In this document: positions 50,201 to 62,200 of the stretch, piece by piece
Position numbering within the stretch: the first letter of the stretch is position 1
Layout of the letters: every line of letters starts with the position of its first letter
Source of the DNA: Strigops habroptila
Lineage: Eukaryota; Chordata; Aves; Psittaciformes; Psittacidae
Reading direction: 5' to 3'
Assembly (NCBI RefSeq): GCF_004027225.2
Contig: NC_044289.2
Coordinates: forward strand, 2,965,761 to 3,029,760
DNA length: 64,000 nucleotides
Program-made: the position numbers and the translations under genes
Notes under the pieces: model-generated
What the model saw: the letters and a program-made list of their open reading frames with translations, nothing else
The model's database searches: none
What the model was told of the DNA's origin: nothing

Positions 50201-53200
50201 GACCTGAAGGAGTTGGGATGTGCTTCTTGTGTGCAGGGACAGCAGGGACATAAGCAGTAGATGGCTGTGGGCAGGTCTGTGCCCCTTACAGGTACCAGCT
50301 GAGCTTCCCTGGGCTTGCAGGGCTTGTGTTGGAGGATTCCCAAGTTCAGTGCACACAGCAGAGCCTTCCCCTGCCTTCTTCAGCAGGTATTGCACTACCA
50401 CGTCGATGGGAAAACCTGGTTTTCCGAGCATAGGGAATCTGTGTGCTTTCTGTTGTGTCCTTGGCTAGGTCTGCAGCCAGCCAAAGCAGCACCTCACCTA
50501 CAGAGCCAAGCCCCCAGATAGCTCACACAGCCACGGGCTGCCTGCCTGCCCCATGTGGGAAGCTTTCCAGATGGGACAGCTTGTGCTGCTCTTTCCTCCT
50601 TGATGTGTTTCTCCCTTAGTAAAGGTTGGAATTAGATCCCGCGCTGCAGCAGAGCATGGGCAAAGGGATGTCCCTCCTCCCTGCCCTGTCCTGTAGGTTG
50701 ATGCTGGGCTGGGGGCTGTGTTGTGCAACCAGGGCCTGCCCACAGTGCCCAGCAAACCATAGTGCAGACACCTTCAGGCCAGGGATTAGTGGGCTGGGAT
50801 GCTCCAACTTGTGTTTGGAAGCATTATAGTTGTCTTTAGGAGGTATTTCATAGCAAGGCTCAGTGCTGAGAGGCAGAGCTGCGCTTGCAATGATACTGCA
50901 GGCAGGTTGGCACAGCACTAGTTTTGACGTTGCTGCACGTGCAGCGTGGATCCACCATGGAAGACCTCTGCATGGTGAGGGAAGGCACTCAGCATGCCGC
51001 CAGATGCAACAGCAGCAGATGCTCTTCCTTTGAGCCAGATCAGTTACAGCTGCTCAGTCCAGCACCGAAATCAGCTCTTTGATCTTTGACCCTCAAGTAA
51101 TAAAAGCAAGGAGGAAGCTCTCTGATTTCCTGCTCTAAGGGACATCGTCTCACGGTTTCATATGGCATTTAGCTCAAAGTGATGCTCTTGCTCATGATGG
51201 GGAAAGGAGGAAACTGCTTGGATGCCAGGGCAGAGCCCCCCTGGGCACTGGTTCTCTTCTTTGTGTTCTTGTTTCTCTCCTTGTTACGCTTAAAAGAGGC
51301 CAAACTTGCATAAAAGATCGAGCAGGGAATTCCTTTTCAGGAGCTGCTGATGGGAAGACACACTGCCCTGTGCATGGCAGTGCAGGTATGGATGGACCCG
51401 CTTGCAGAGCACCATGGAAGCCAGGAGTATAACCAGGTGTCAAGTGGGATAAATCAAGTTTGTAAGCAGCAGATCCATGAGTAGCTTTGGAATGGGATGA
51501 TCCAAACGTAACCACCAGTTCTGATACCCCTGTCCTACACACAGAGCTTGTATGAGTGGCGTGTCCCAACTCTAACACTCTTTCCCCCAGGATCTCATTC
51601 CTTTCACAAACCATGTGGACAAGGCCCTCTGTGCTGTGGGTTAGTGGTGGCCTTGGCAGTGCTGGGCTAAAGGTTGGACTTGATGATCTTAAAGGTCTTT
51701 TCCAACCTGGTTGATTCTATGAATTACAGGAGAAATGAGGGTGTTTGCTTATGCATTTCTGCATCACAGGAGCCTTGCTGCTGGTGTTGCTGGGGGAAGG
51801 GAGAGCAGTGGTTAGTTTTAGCTACAGTTCAGTACATATTGTGTATGCTCTGGGCTGTTTGAGATGCTAAAGAAGTGAGGTTGCTGTTCCTGAGTTAGCC
51901 GGCGCCTGGCTGCACTCCTAAGGGAGGACACACCATGGAGGTGCTTCCTGGCTCCTCCCCAGTGCCTGTGTTGTGTTTCACTTGGCTGCACATGCTCAAG
52001 GGAACACTTTTCCAGGGGCTCTATGGGAGAGTCATACCCCTCTTCTTTCATGGGTCACTGATGGTTCTGTGCTGGCTGCCTTGGAGAGAGACCTGGGAAG
52101 GTGTCTCCTTCCTTCCTGCGTGTGGGAGACCCAGTGAATGAAGTCATCTCGCATTCTTCATTAATCTCCTGATCTGTGGCACTGCTGCCTTGTGTGCATG
52201 GCTGAAGTGTTGTGTCACATTCATATCAGCTGGATTTTACTTTGGTAGCAAACCGTTTCCCTGGGGATGTGACATTCCAGGTCCATCTCCATGTGCAGCT
52301 CTTGGCTCTTCTCCCCATCGGTGTGTCTAATGGCAAGGTCCTACTGAACTAGCACCAGGGCTGCAGGAGCCCAGAGCTGGTTCATGGAGAAGCACAGACA
52401 GAATGATGCAGAGCAGGCACCGAACAGAAACACAGGGGTATATTTATATATGACCTTGGAAAGTAAGCCAGCCCTTGGCATCCCATCCCAGGGGCTGGGA
52501 TGGGAGGTATTTAAGGGCTGGGTGTTGCTGCACAACAACGTTGGCCCATGGTTCATACAGACATATCTGCAGGCACAAGTACATGCGAGCAAGGGTGCTG
52601 TGCCATCAATCCCAGCTTGCTCTTAGCTTTACTTGTCTTGGACCCTTCTTGCCTCTCCGAAAATCCCATGTATTCCCACTGCATGCACTCAGTTGTTTTC
52701 AGCTGTAGTATCTACACAGGGATGGGGACTTGGGACTAAATTTTCCTACTATTGGAGAGCTTTAGTTCAGGATTGGATTTCTGGTTACTCTGTGCTCGAA
52801 AGGGCAGGGGAGGCCATTTGTATTGCCCAAAGCAGTAAGTACCTCTGACTTCGCAGTGTCCCTCTCACCTTGTAATGCTTGTACACCAACAAATATTCCC
52901 TTGTTTTTCCAGGGAAGGGAATGAACCTGAGGATTCCATGAAGATCACCTACAAGGAGTTGCTGCACAAGGTCTGTCAGTTTGCCAACGTCCTCCGCAGC
53001 CAAGGTGCGTCGTGTTGGCTACTGGGAAGGCATCAGAGCAGGGGTGTGGAGGAGGTTGTACCCATTCTGTGTGTGCTTGCCAGCCTGTTGAGTCATCTTG
53101 TGCAGAATGATTGGGTTCTCTCTCTGCTCCCACAGTTGATGGGTGCAGGTTTGCTCCACAATGCACTTTTGGAGGTTGATCTCTGCCTCTGAGTGTGAAA

Positions 53201-56200
53201 ACTGATCGGTGGTGGTTAGGTCAGCCATACAAGGAAGAGAGCTGTGCTCCAAACATCCTGCTCTGGGTTTTCCAATGAGCAGCAAGCACTGGTTACATTT
53301 CTGCCTCCTTCAAGGGGCTGTGTCCAGGGAGAACATGGAGTCATTGCAGTCGTCTTAGAATCATGGAATCACAGAATGGTTTGGGTTGGGAAGGACTTTA
53401 CGATCATCCAGTTCCAACCCCCTGCCATGGGCAGGGGCGCCTCACACTAGACCATGTTGCCCAAGGCTCTGTCCAACCTGGCCTTGAACACCGCCAGGGA
53501 TGGAGCATTTACCACTTCCTTGGGCACCCTGTGCCAGCGCCTCAGCACCCTCACAGGGAAGAACTTCTTCCTTATATGCAACCTGAACTGCCCCTGTTTC
53601 AGTTTAAACCCATTACCCCCTAATGGCTCTTACAAGAGCTTCACTGAGCTCTTACAGTGGCTCTTACAAGAGCCATTAGGCTCGAAAGGCAGAACCCAAG
53701 GCTGGTTGGCTCTAGCACCTGAAGCTTTATCATGTGCATGTAACTGTTGAGTTTAAATCATCAGTTTCTTTCTATACCCTGTTCTTTTGACATGTGACAT
53801 GTTCATTTTGGCAAAAGCCACGTTCTGTTTCCCTCCCCAGGTGTGAAGAAAGAAGACCGTGTTTCCATCTACATGCCAATGATCCTGGAGCTGGTTGTAG
53901 CCATGCTCGCCTGTGCCAGGATTGGAGCTCTGCACACCATTGTGGTAGGAACCAGCCCTTTGCATTGCTCTCAGTGCTGAGCTCTCTGGGGGGACCAGCT
54001 CTTGTTTTAGGGAGAGGAGCTGGAGGGATGGGTGCTGACCATGAGATAAATGATGGAAACTAGGTTAAGGTGCTGCTGTTCCTTAGCCTTTTTCTGCATT
54101 AACTGTGGAATAAGCTCCTTCAGCTCTCGCCATCGGTGCCTGGTGGTATCATTTAGCATTGGTGAAATGCAGAGCTGCTATCAGGTGTTTTGGGTTGGGG
54201 GTTCTATGTGTCCTTGCTGACCTGGTTTGTGCTCTCTGTCAGTTTGCAGGTTTCTCAGCAGACTCTCTTTGCGAGCGGATTATTGACGGCGGTTGTTGTC
54301 TCCTCGTCACGGCAGGTAAAACATTTGTCTGTGGCCCTGAGCCACTTCTGTTGTTGAGGTCCAGAGAAGGGTGACGAAGCTGGTGCAGGGCCTGGAGCAC
54401 AAGTGTGATGAGGAACGGCTGAGGGACCTGGGGGGGTTTAGTCTGGAGAAGAGAAGGCTCGGGGGGACCTTCTCGCTCTCTACAACTGCCTGACAGGAGG
54501 ATGGAGCCAGGAGGGGGCTGGTCTCTGCTCCCAAGGAACAAGGGATGGGACCAGAGGAAACAGCCTCAAGCTGCACCAGGGGAGGGTTAGATGGAGATGA
54601 GGAACAATTCCTTCCCTGCAGGGTGCTCAGGCATTGGAACAGGCTGCCCAGGGCAGTGGTGGAGTCACCGTCCCTGCAAGTGTTCACAAACCGTGTAGAT
54701 GAGGCCCTCAGTACCATGGGTTAGTGGTGGCCTTGGCAGTGCTGGGGGACGGTTGGACTTGATGATCTTAAAGGTCTTTTCCAACCTGGTTCGTTCTGTG
54801 ATTCTATTGCCTGCCTGAAAGGACTTTAAAGCCAGATGCTGTGGAAGTGGCAGAGGAAGGGGCAGTGCTGCGGCTGAGCCGCCGCAGGGTGGATGCGCTG
54901 CTTGTAGCTGTGCTCGAGGGCTGCTTTCACCCTGGGCACACAGCGAAGCACTGAGCCGCCCACCCACTTGGTCCTGTAGAGCATGATGTCACCAGCTGCT
55001 AATAACATGTTTCCAAATGCTTCTCATCCATGGTCCTCTTCAAAACCAGCCAGATGTTTGCAAGATGTATCCTTTATGAAGCAGTCCTTACATGAGAATT
55101 CCCTCCCTTCCCAATTTCAAGGACATTTATGCTGCACCTCTCAACCTTGTAAAGCAAGGGATGAAGAGAATGGTAGTTTTGCATGTAAGCCCACTGCATT
55201 TCCCAGCTGGTTTTTGCAATAGTGCAAGAAATAGTGGTTTTATTAATAGATCCATGGCATAGAAAGGACCTGCTAAACTGCAGTCTGTATTCTGGCTGGT
55301 TGGATTATTTCCCACAGAATATTCCCAAGAGACTTGTTGGGTCAAATTGGAACCTCTCCCAGGGAAGGAGTTCCACCGTTTCTCTTGACATCTGTTTCTC
55401 TAGGCTAAAAGGGAATGTTAGAAACCTTTCCCTTCAGCTGCCTGTCTGCTTTCCTCACTGCAGTGCCTGAGCTCTGCTCTGCCCTCCTGAAGCTGCCTGT
55501 TGTTTCCAGCTTGTCCCAGGCTGCCTTGGCTCTGAAGCCCCTTTAATGTTCTCCTTTCCATTTTGCAGATGCCTTCTATCGAGGGGACAAGCTGATCAAC
55601 TTGAAGCAGATTGCAGATGAGGCCCTTCAGAAATGTAAAGACAGGTAAGTTTGGATTCCCTTCTAAGCAGGGCATTGCTGCAGTGGAATCTGCTCCTGCA
55701 CCATGGGAATGGAAGTTCTTCATAGGTGGGCAGACTCTGCAGCAGGTCAGACACGAGCTGCACTACATTCATGAGCCTTTTGGAAGTAACACAGTGCTTC
55801 AACTCCCTCATCTTTAAAGTACCTTCCTTTAAGTTTTCTCTTGGCCATTCTGACCTCAAGGCCCACATATTGGATGAGAGGATTTGCTGGAGACAAACTG
55901 ATGCACTGTCATTACAGCCCATGGCCTCACTTGTCTGCCTTTATCAGGGGGACCAAGAGAACAGAATTATATTGTTCAACTTCCTCACCTTTATTCACCT
56001 TTGTGAATACCCCATCCCTGGCAGTGTTCAAGGGCCTTTAGCAACCTGGTCTGGTGTGAGGTGTCCCTGCCCATGGCAGGGGGTTGGAACTGGGTGATCT
56101 TAAGGTCCTTTCCAACCCAAACTGTTCTATGATTCTATGGCAGCTCTCCCAGTTGTGCAGCAGCAGCTCTTGGAGTGGAGGGAATAATGCAGTGCCAGTT

Positions 56201-59200
56201 GTGAACAGATGGACACAGTGCCATGGGGCACGTCAACATGAGGCTTAAGTCTTGCTCCAGAGCCACTAATTCAACAATAATTTCATAAACCAAGTTTGGG
56301 GACTGGCTGTGTGAACAGGAACAGGCACTCCAGTGGACATGCACGATGTGTGTGCAGGATCAGGGCCTGGCTGTGCACAAGCCTATGGTGAAGCTGCTTT
56401 ATTTTATTGAGCATCTTCAGTGAGCTCCTGTAACCATACAGAGATAGACAGATCCACCATCAGATGTGACAGAAAGGGAAATGATCATGGGGAAATGGCT
56501 TTGCCATGCCTATAGACAGTGTCTGCACAGCTTGTATGAGACTGAAGGTGGTCTGGTGAGTTAGCTCAACCATGGACATTTATGGCAGATAGTCTGTGCA
56601 TGTTAGAAATTCAAACTCTTTAAAAGCATTTCAAGCTCTAAAACCTAAGTTTATATGTCTATAAAAGTAGGGACCTGGGAGGACAGGAGTGATGTTGAAG
56701 TTGCCAGTTACCTGATGGAGACAGGGTGGTGGTACCCCTGGAAGGGCTGGAGGGAGATAAGGGCATTTTGTTTGCATTATATGTAGGCTGTTTGTCCTCC
56801 TGAGGGGACAAATGCCTGCTCTTTTCCTTGATGTATAATCTGGCTTTGGAAGCATTTCCTCCTTCTGACTCAGTCTATCATGCGTAGGGATGGGAGCAGC
56901 CACCTCGTATCTCCTGGGTGCTGTGGGAGGTACCTTATTCATGGTCACAGAGGGGCAAATTTGGGATCTGTGAGGAATCTCCCCAGCAGTGACCTGCGAG
57001 AGGTGCTTGTGGGAATCCTGATGAATCCCCAGTGAGGTGTGCACCGACCTTTCCTTTTCTCCAAGCCCTGTTCCTGTGCTTGGTGTCCCTTGGCAGTTCA
57101 TGGTGCCTGGAGCCTGCATGGCAGCACGTGCTTTGGCTGCTCAGAGCCCCTGCTCTGCCTCCAGTGCTGCCTGCGAAGGGCAGGCTTAGCCCTGGACCAG
57201 CCTGACCTGACAGCTCTGCCTCTTACAGGGGCTGCCCTTTGAAGAAGTGCATTGTGGTGAAGCACCTGGGGAGGGAAGAGCTGGCGGTGGCTGGAACATG
57301 CAGCAAGTCTCCCCCTCTCAAAAGGCTGTGCCACGATGTACAGGTATGCTGCTGGGGCTGGGAGGGGGGATTTTATTGCTATGGGCCTGAGCCCAGCAAA
57401 TCAATCAGTGTAAAACCACCACACTGCTTCCCTGGATGCTCCTGTTCTCTGTGACTCCTGTTCCCGTTTTCTCCCTCCGTGCTGTTGTTGCATCGAGAGT
57501 GGTCTGAAAATGGTTCCTTTGTCTTACCCAGATCCTCTCCCTGCTTCTTCCTTTAACACCATCAGTAGCTGTCAGCCTGCAGCACCCCTGAGAGCACAGC
57601 GGGTCCATCCTCACTGTGAGGGTGCTGAGGCGCTGGCACAGGGTGCCCAGAGAAGCTGTGGCTGCCCCATCCCTGCCAGTGTTCAAGGCCGGGTTGGACA
57701 CAGGGGCTTGGAGCAACCTGCTCTAGTGGAAGGTGTCCCTGCCCGTGGCAGGGGTTGGAGCTGGAGGAGCTTTAAGGTCCCTTCCAACACAAACCAGTTT
57801 GGGATTCTATGAGCTTCCAAAGCCACCAGGACAAGGACAAGATGCCTGTTTTCTTCCAGCTAGTGAAGGACTTTTCCTTCTTAACCCTGTGTCTCTCTCC
57901 CCTTTTGTGCAAAGACCAATGCCCTCCTGCGCTGTAGCATGGCAGTGGCATTAGGAGAGTTAAAACACATTTGTGCTCATGGTGTGGGTTCACCAGCCCC
58001 CTGACATAACACCAGTCGTGCTCTGAGAACAGTGCAGCCTCTGTAGCTGGCACAGCAGCAGCGTCAGCTGTCAGGGCCGGGGCTTTCCTTTGCAACTGAA
58101 ACCACAGGAAAGGATGTGGGCCAGAGGCATGTGGTGAGATGGGGGTAGGAGGAGGAGAAGGTGTCGTGGAGCCCTGGCTGCCTGCTGAGCTCCTGAGCCT
58201 GGGGGGCAGTCCTGCTGCCTCCTCCACGTGACAGGCAGGTTGCTTCCAACTGCCTCACAGCTCCGTGTCTTCTGTCCCTCTCGGTTAGGTGATGATTTGC
58301 ACTGGGTCATCCCCAGGCTGCTGCTGCTTCAGAAATGGGTTGTCTTTGGGGAGTGCATTCGAGCTTTGGGCTCTGCTTTCCAAAGCATGGTCTGTGTCCA
58401 TCCCTGGAACAAGAAGTCCAGCAGATTCTGTATCTTTCAGTTAATTTTCCTGGTTGAGCTGTGTCCTGGGGTGCTGCTTGGGGTTTGCAGCCTGCCTGTA
58501 TTACATTGGCCTCCTCTGCCCCTTCTGTTCGAGGGCAGGGGAACTGCAAAGGGGTGAGAAAACCAGAGCAGTCTAACCTTCCTGTGCAGGGTTTCCCTGC
58601 TTGGGCAGTTGCAGGGAAGCTGGTTGGTGAGGTGAAGGTGGTGTGCAGAGTGTCCCAGAGGAGGCTGGAGGGGGCTCTTCCCCTTTGGCTCCTGCTGCTC
58701 TGCTTGGTCAGACACATTACTAAGGGTTGCTTTCCCTGGTGAGTGCACTCTCACTATTCTCTTGGCCTGTGTAAAGCTGTTGGTCGCTCTGTGGGCTATA
58801 TTCTGGCTCTGTGCTCTGCACCCAGCTGGCCAATGTGCAGGGGTGGCCTCTGGGTGCCCAGGGAAGGGGATGGCAACAGGCAGGGACTTTGCTCAGAGGC
58901 TTCTCCTGGCCTGGCCCTGGATCCAAGCGCTCTCCAACACTGCTGGGATGGTTTCCCAGCATCTCTGCCTGCAAGGCCTGGTGTGGATCCTCCACTTCTC
59001 CACTTTCACACCCTCTCTGTGGATTTTTAACAGGGAAAACAGACGGAGAGCTCACAGAGATTCCATCCCAAGGTATTTACACCCAGCACTGCCTTCCTCC
59101 TCGTGGCACCTCCCTCTGCATCCCGTTCCAGTGCTCTCCCTTCCTAACTGCTCTGACTGCACAGCCACACGTGCCTTCCTAACCAGGCTAGCAGCAGTTG

Positions 59201-62200
59201 CATGTTAGTGGTAGACACCACTCACTGCTTGGCCAGAGCTACTCACGGTTTCAGGGTGAATGCAGTGCCACCAACTTTGCTGCCAGAGATGAACCTGCAC
59301 CCATAAACCCCCCTGAGTGCACATCAGGGTGCTGAAGAGGGGAGATGCACAGCTCCTGGGGTGTGCTGCCCGTGTGTCCATGCTGCTCATCTCTCTGCCT
59401 TCTAAAGCAGCTCTTGCAGCAGACTCCCCTTTGTGGTGATGCTGGTGGGATCACCCGCAGCTTCCTGGCTGCAGCAGTGTGCTGCACATCCAGCCCTGAG
59501 CTCCAGACCCAGCATCTGGACTCTGCCCACCCCATCCACGGAGCTGCAGCCTCAGGACCCCATGAGCAGCAGGCAGAGGCAGGCCTGGCCTCAGGGGCTG
59601 GGTGCTGTGGTGTGGGTCTCGCCTCCTCCATGGGGCAGTGGCAGTTGGGTGCTAAAATGGAGGGATCCTTCAAGGAGGGATGCAAGAAAACAACTGTTGG
59701 ATGGGCTGGTGGGGGCCTACCTTGGGCTTCTTTGACCTGGTGCCTTGCTGGTGGGACAGCCTTGTGCAAGCTGCTTCCCCAGGTAAAGCCCTGGGAATCT
59801 GTGGGAGCTTTCCAAGCAGGCTCTGATATGCCAGGCTGTGAAGCATCTGGTATCCCCTGCACCACATGTGCTGGACCATGGGATCCTGGTGCCTCCAGAT
59901 GGCCCATGAACACCTTGAGGGCTGCAGAGAGTCACTGTGTGGCCCGTGGCTGCTCTCCGTGCCCCCACGACCCAGCTGAGGGGGGTCTGTGCAGGCTGTG
60001 GCTCTGTTAGGGGGAGACGTGCCCCATGTGGGAGCTGCAAGGCGCAGGGTCAGTGTGGGAGGTGGAGCTCTGTGCTGGGGAGCTGCTGCCCCCCGGCTGC
60101 TCTGAGGGAAGGTGAGAAGGTGGAGCTGGGTCCCGCAGTGCCCTGTGCCACCCGGGGGGGTACGAGCCAGCACAGCTCTGCAGCTGACCTCTGCCCATCA
60201 GCTGCCAGCCTCGGTGGCTCTGGTACACCTCTGGCATCCTCAGCAGCAGCCTTGGGCAGCCAGTGCTGGGTGGTTCAGCGATGGAGCAGTCACTTCTTAT
60301 CAGGGTAATTACCTTAAAATCCAGATAACAGGTTTCGGGGGGTCTGCAGCGTGAGCCCAACATGTTCCTGTTTGTCTGGGCCATGCTGCCATGGGGGTCC
60401 CTGCAGTGTGTGTGGCTGTGCTCAGTGTTTGCTGCGTGGCTGCTCCACTGCAGCCCAGGAGGCACCTGTGCTGGGAGAGCACAGAGCAGCTGCTGCTGCA
60501 GCCCTCTCCTGGCTGCTGCGAGGGATTTAGCAGCAGTACCACTGCTTTGGACAGGCTGCTTCAGGTCTCTGCAGACAGACCATGTTTAAAGGTTTTCCTT
60601 GTGGCTGTGGGCTGAGAAAAGGAGCTTCTGGAGTGAGAGCTGCAGCTCTGGGGCATGGTTTGCAGCAGACAGCTCTGGGACAGACGCTGTGCTGTGAATA
60701 TCTCCCTCAGTGGTCCATGAGAGGAGTGAAGCTGCAGCTGCACCCTCAATATGTGCTTTGGGTGTGTTTCTAATCTCCTCCTCTCCTCAGATCCCCTGGA
60801 CCCCAGGGAGAGACATGTGGTGGCACGAGGTGATGAGCGGCGCCAGCACGGACTGCGAGCCTGAGTGGTGCGACTCGGAGGACAAGCTTTTCATCCTCTA
60901 CACCAGTGGCTCAACTGGGAAACCCAAGGTATGCCTCTTCCCAGCTCGCCCCAGAGCTGGGCTGCAGTCACACCTCAGCTCGGGGAAGTGGCCAGGGCCA
61001 CACAGGGGGGCCCCAGTAAGAAGAAGAGCCACAGAAGTCTTGGAAAGGATCTATGCTGGTTGTTCTATCCGTGGACCAGTGATGCTCAGCTTGGCCTGGG
61101 AGGGTGAGGGCCTTCAGGGGAGCTAACGCTGGCAGTTGTGTGCCTTCTCCTTGCAGGGGGTGCTGCATACAGTGGGTGGATACATGCTTTTTGCTGCCAC
61201 CTCGTTTAAATACGTGTTTGATTACCAACCTGAGGATGTCTACTGGTGCACAGCCGACATTGGATGGATAACGGGCCATTCCTATGTCACTTACGGACCC
61301 TTGGCCAACGGGGCAACCAGTGTGATAGTAAGTGCTGGCTGGTAGCTGGGTGCTTTTGCTCCAAGAAAGTGGAGAGTGTGGTGCTGAGCTGCATCCCTGC
61401 GTTGCTCTATGATGAACATGCTTCTCACTTGCATGCAGTGCCTTGGGATGTGCAAGGAAGGGTGGTGGTCCCCAAGGAGGACATGGTGACAGCTCAGGGG
61501 CAGCCAGTTTGTGTGCTGTTGGGGGTTAACTTTTCAAGTGCTCCCCAGTTTCTTTCCCTTAGAATTATAAGCCTTGTGGGCCCAGAGCTGCTGTGGGGTA
61601 ATGGGAAAGCTGGACCAGGAGCAGGGAGTGATGTTTTCCCTGCTGATGCTGATGGCACAACCTGCATTCAACCTCTCCTGTGGCAGTGTGCTGCTGTAAC
61701 TTGCATCAGGGGGGCAGAGGCCTGTGTCCCAGGCTCCCTGGGGAAATGTGAGCAGGAAAATCACTGTCACGTTGAGGGAGTCCTTCTTGGGGTTCTTGGT
61801 ACTTCTGGTTGAGGTCCTGTCACTGTGTTTGGATCTCTTGCCACTTACCATGTGGGCAAGGGTCATTTGGGCTGGTGGGTGGTACCACAGTGCCCGTGCT
61901 GCAGGGTGATTCGGGTGAGATTTGCTAGGACACGTGGGGTGGGTGATGCCGGATCCGTCCCAAAGAAGCAGTAAGAGAGATCCCTGGACTGGGCTGGTTC
62001 CATGCATGGTGCCCCTGGCAATCCTATAAGGACATGCTAGGGTCCAACTGCTGTTCCCTGTTGGCTCCTCCTGCTTGGGAAGGTGCAGGTTGGCAGCAGG
62101 AAGGCGCAGCTGTGTCATTGCCCTGTCCCCTTTCAGTTTGAAGGTGTCCCCACCTACCCTGATGTCGGGCGGATGTGGAGCATCGTTGACAAATACAAGG

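Larger units (their letters stand above)
32545..52912 (+). other. ACSS2: ACSS2 intron 2 (20.4 kb)
   Basis: Bounded by the donor GTAAAT after exon 2 and the acceptor TTTTTCCAG before exon 3; the Trp codon split across it restores the frame. It holds the long CR1 at 33040-36033 and CR1 fragments at 41002, 41515, 41735, 42748, 43909, 44673, 46290 and 51635. Stretches 36034-41000, 44753-46289, 46713-51634 and 51723-52912 are single-copy, with no exon that I can support. Confidence 0.85.
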
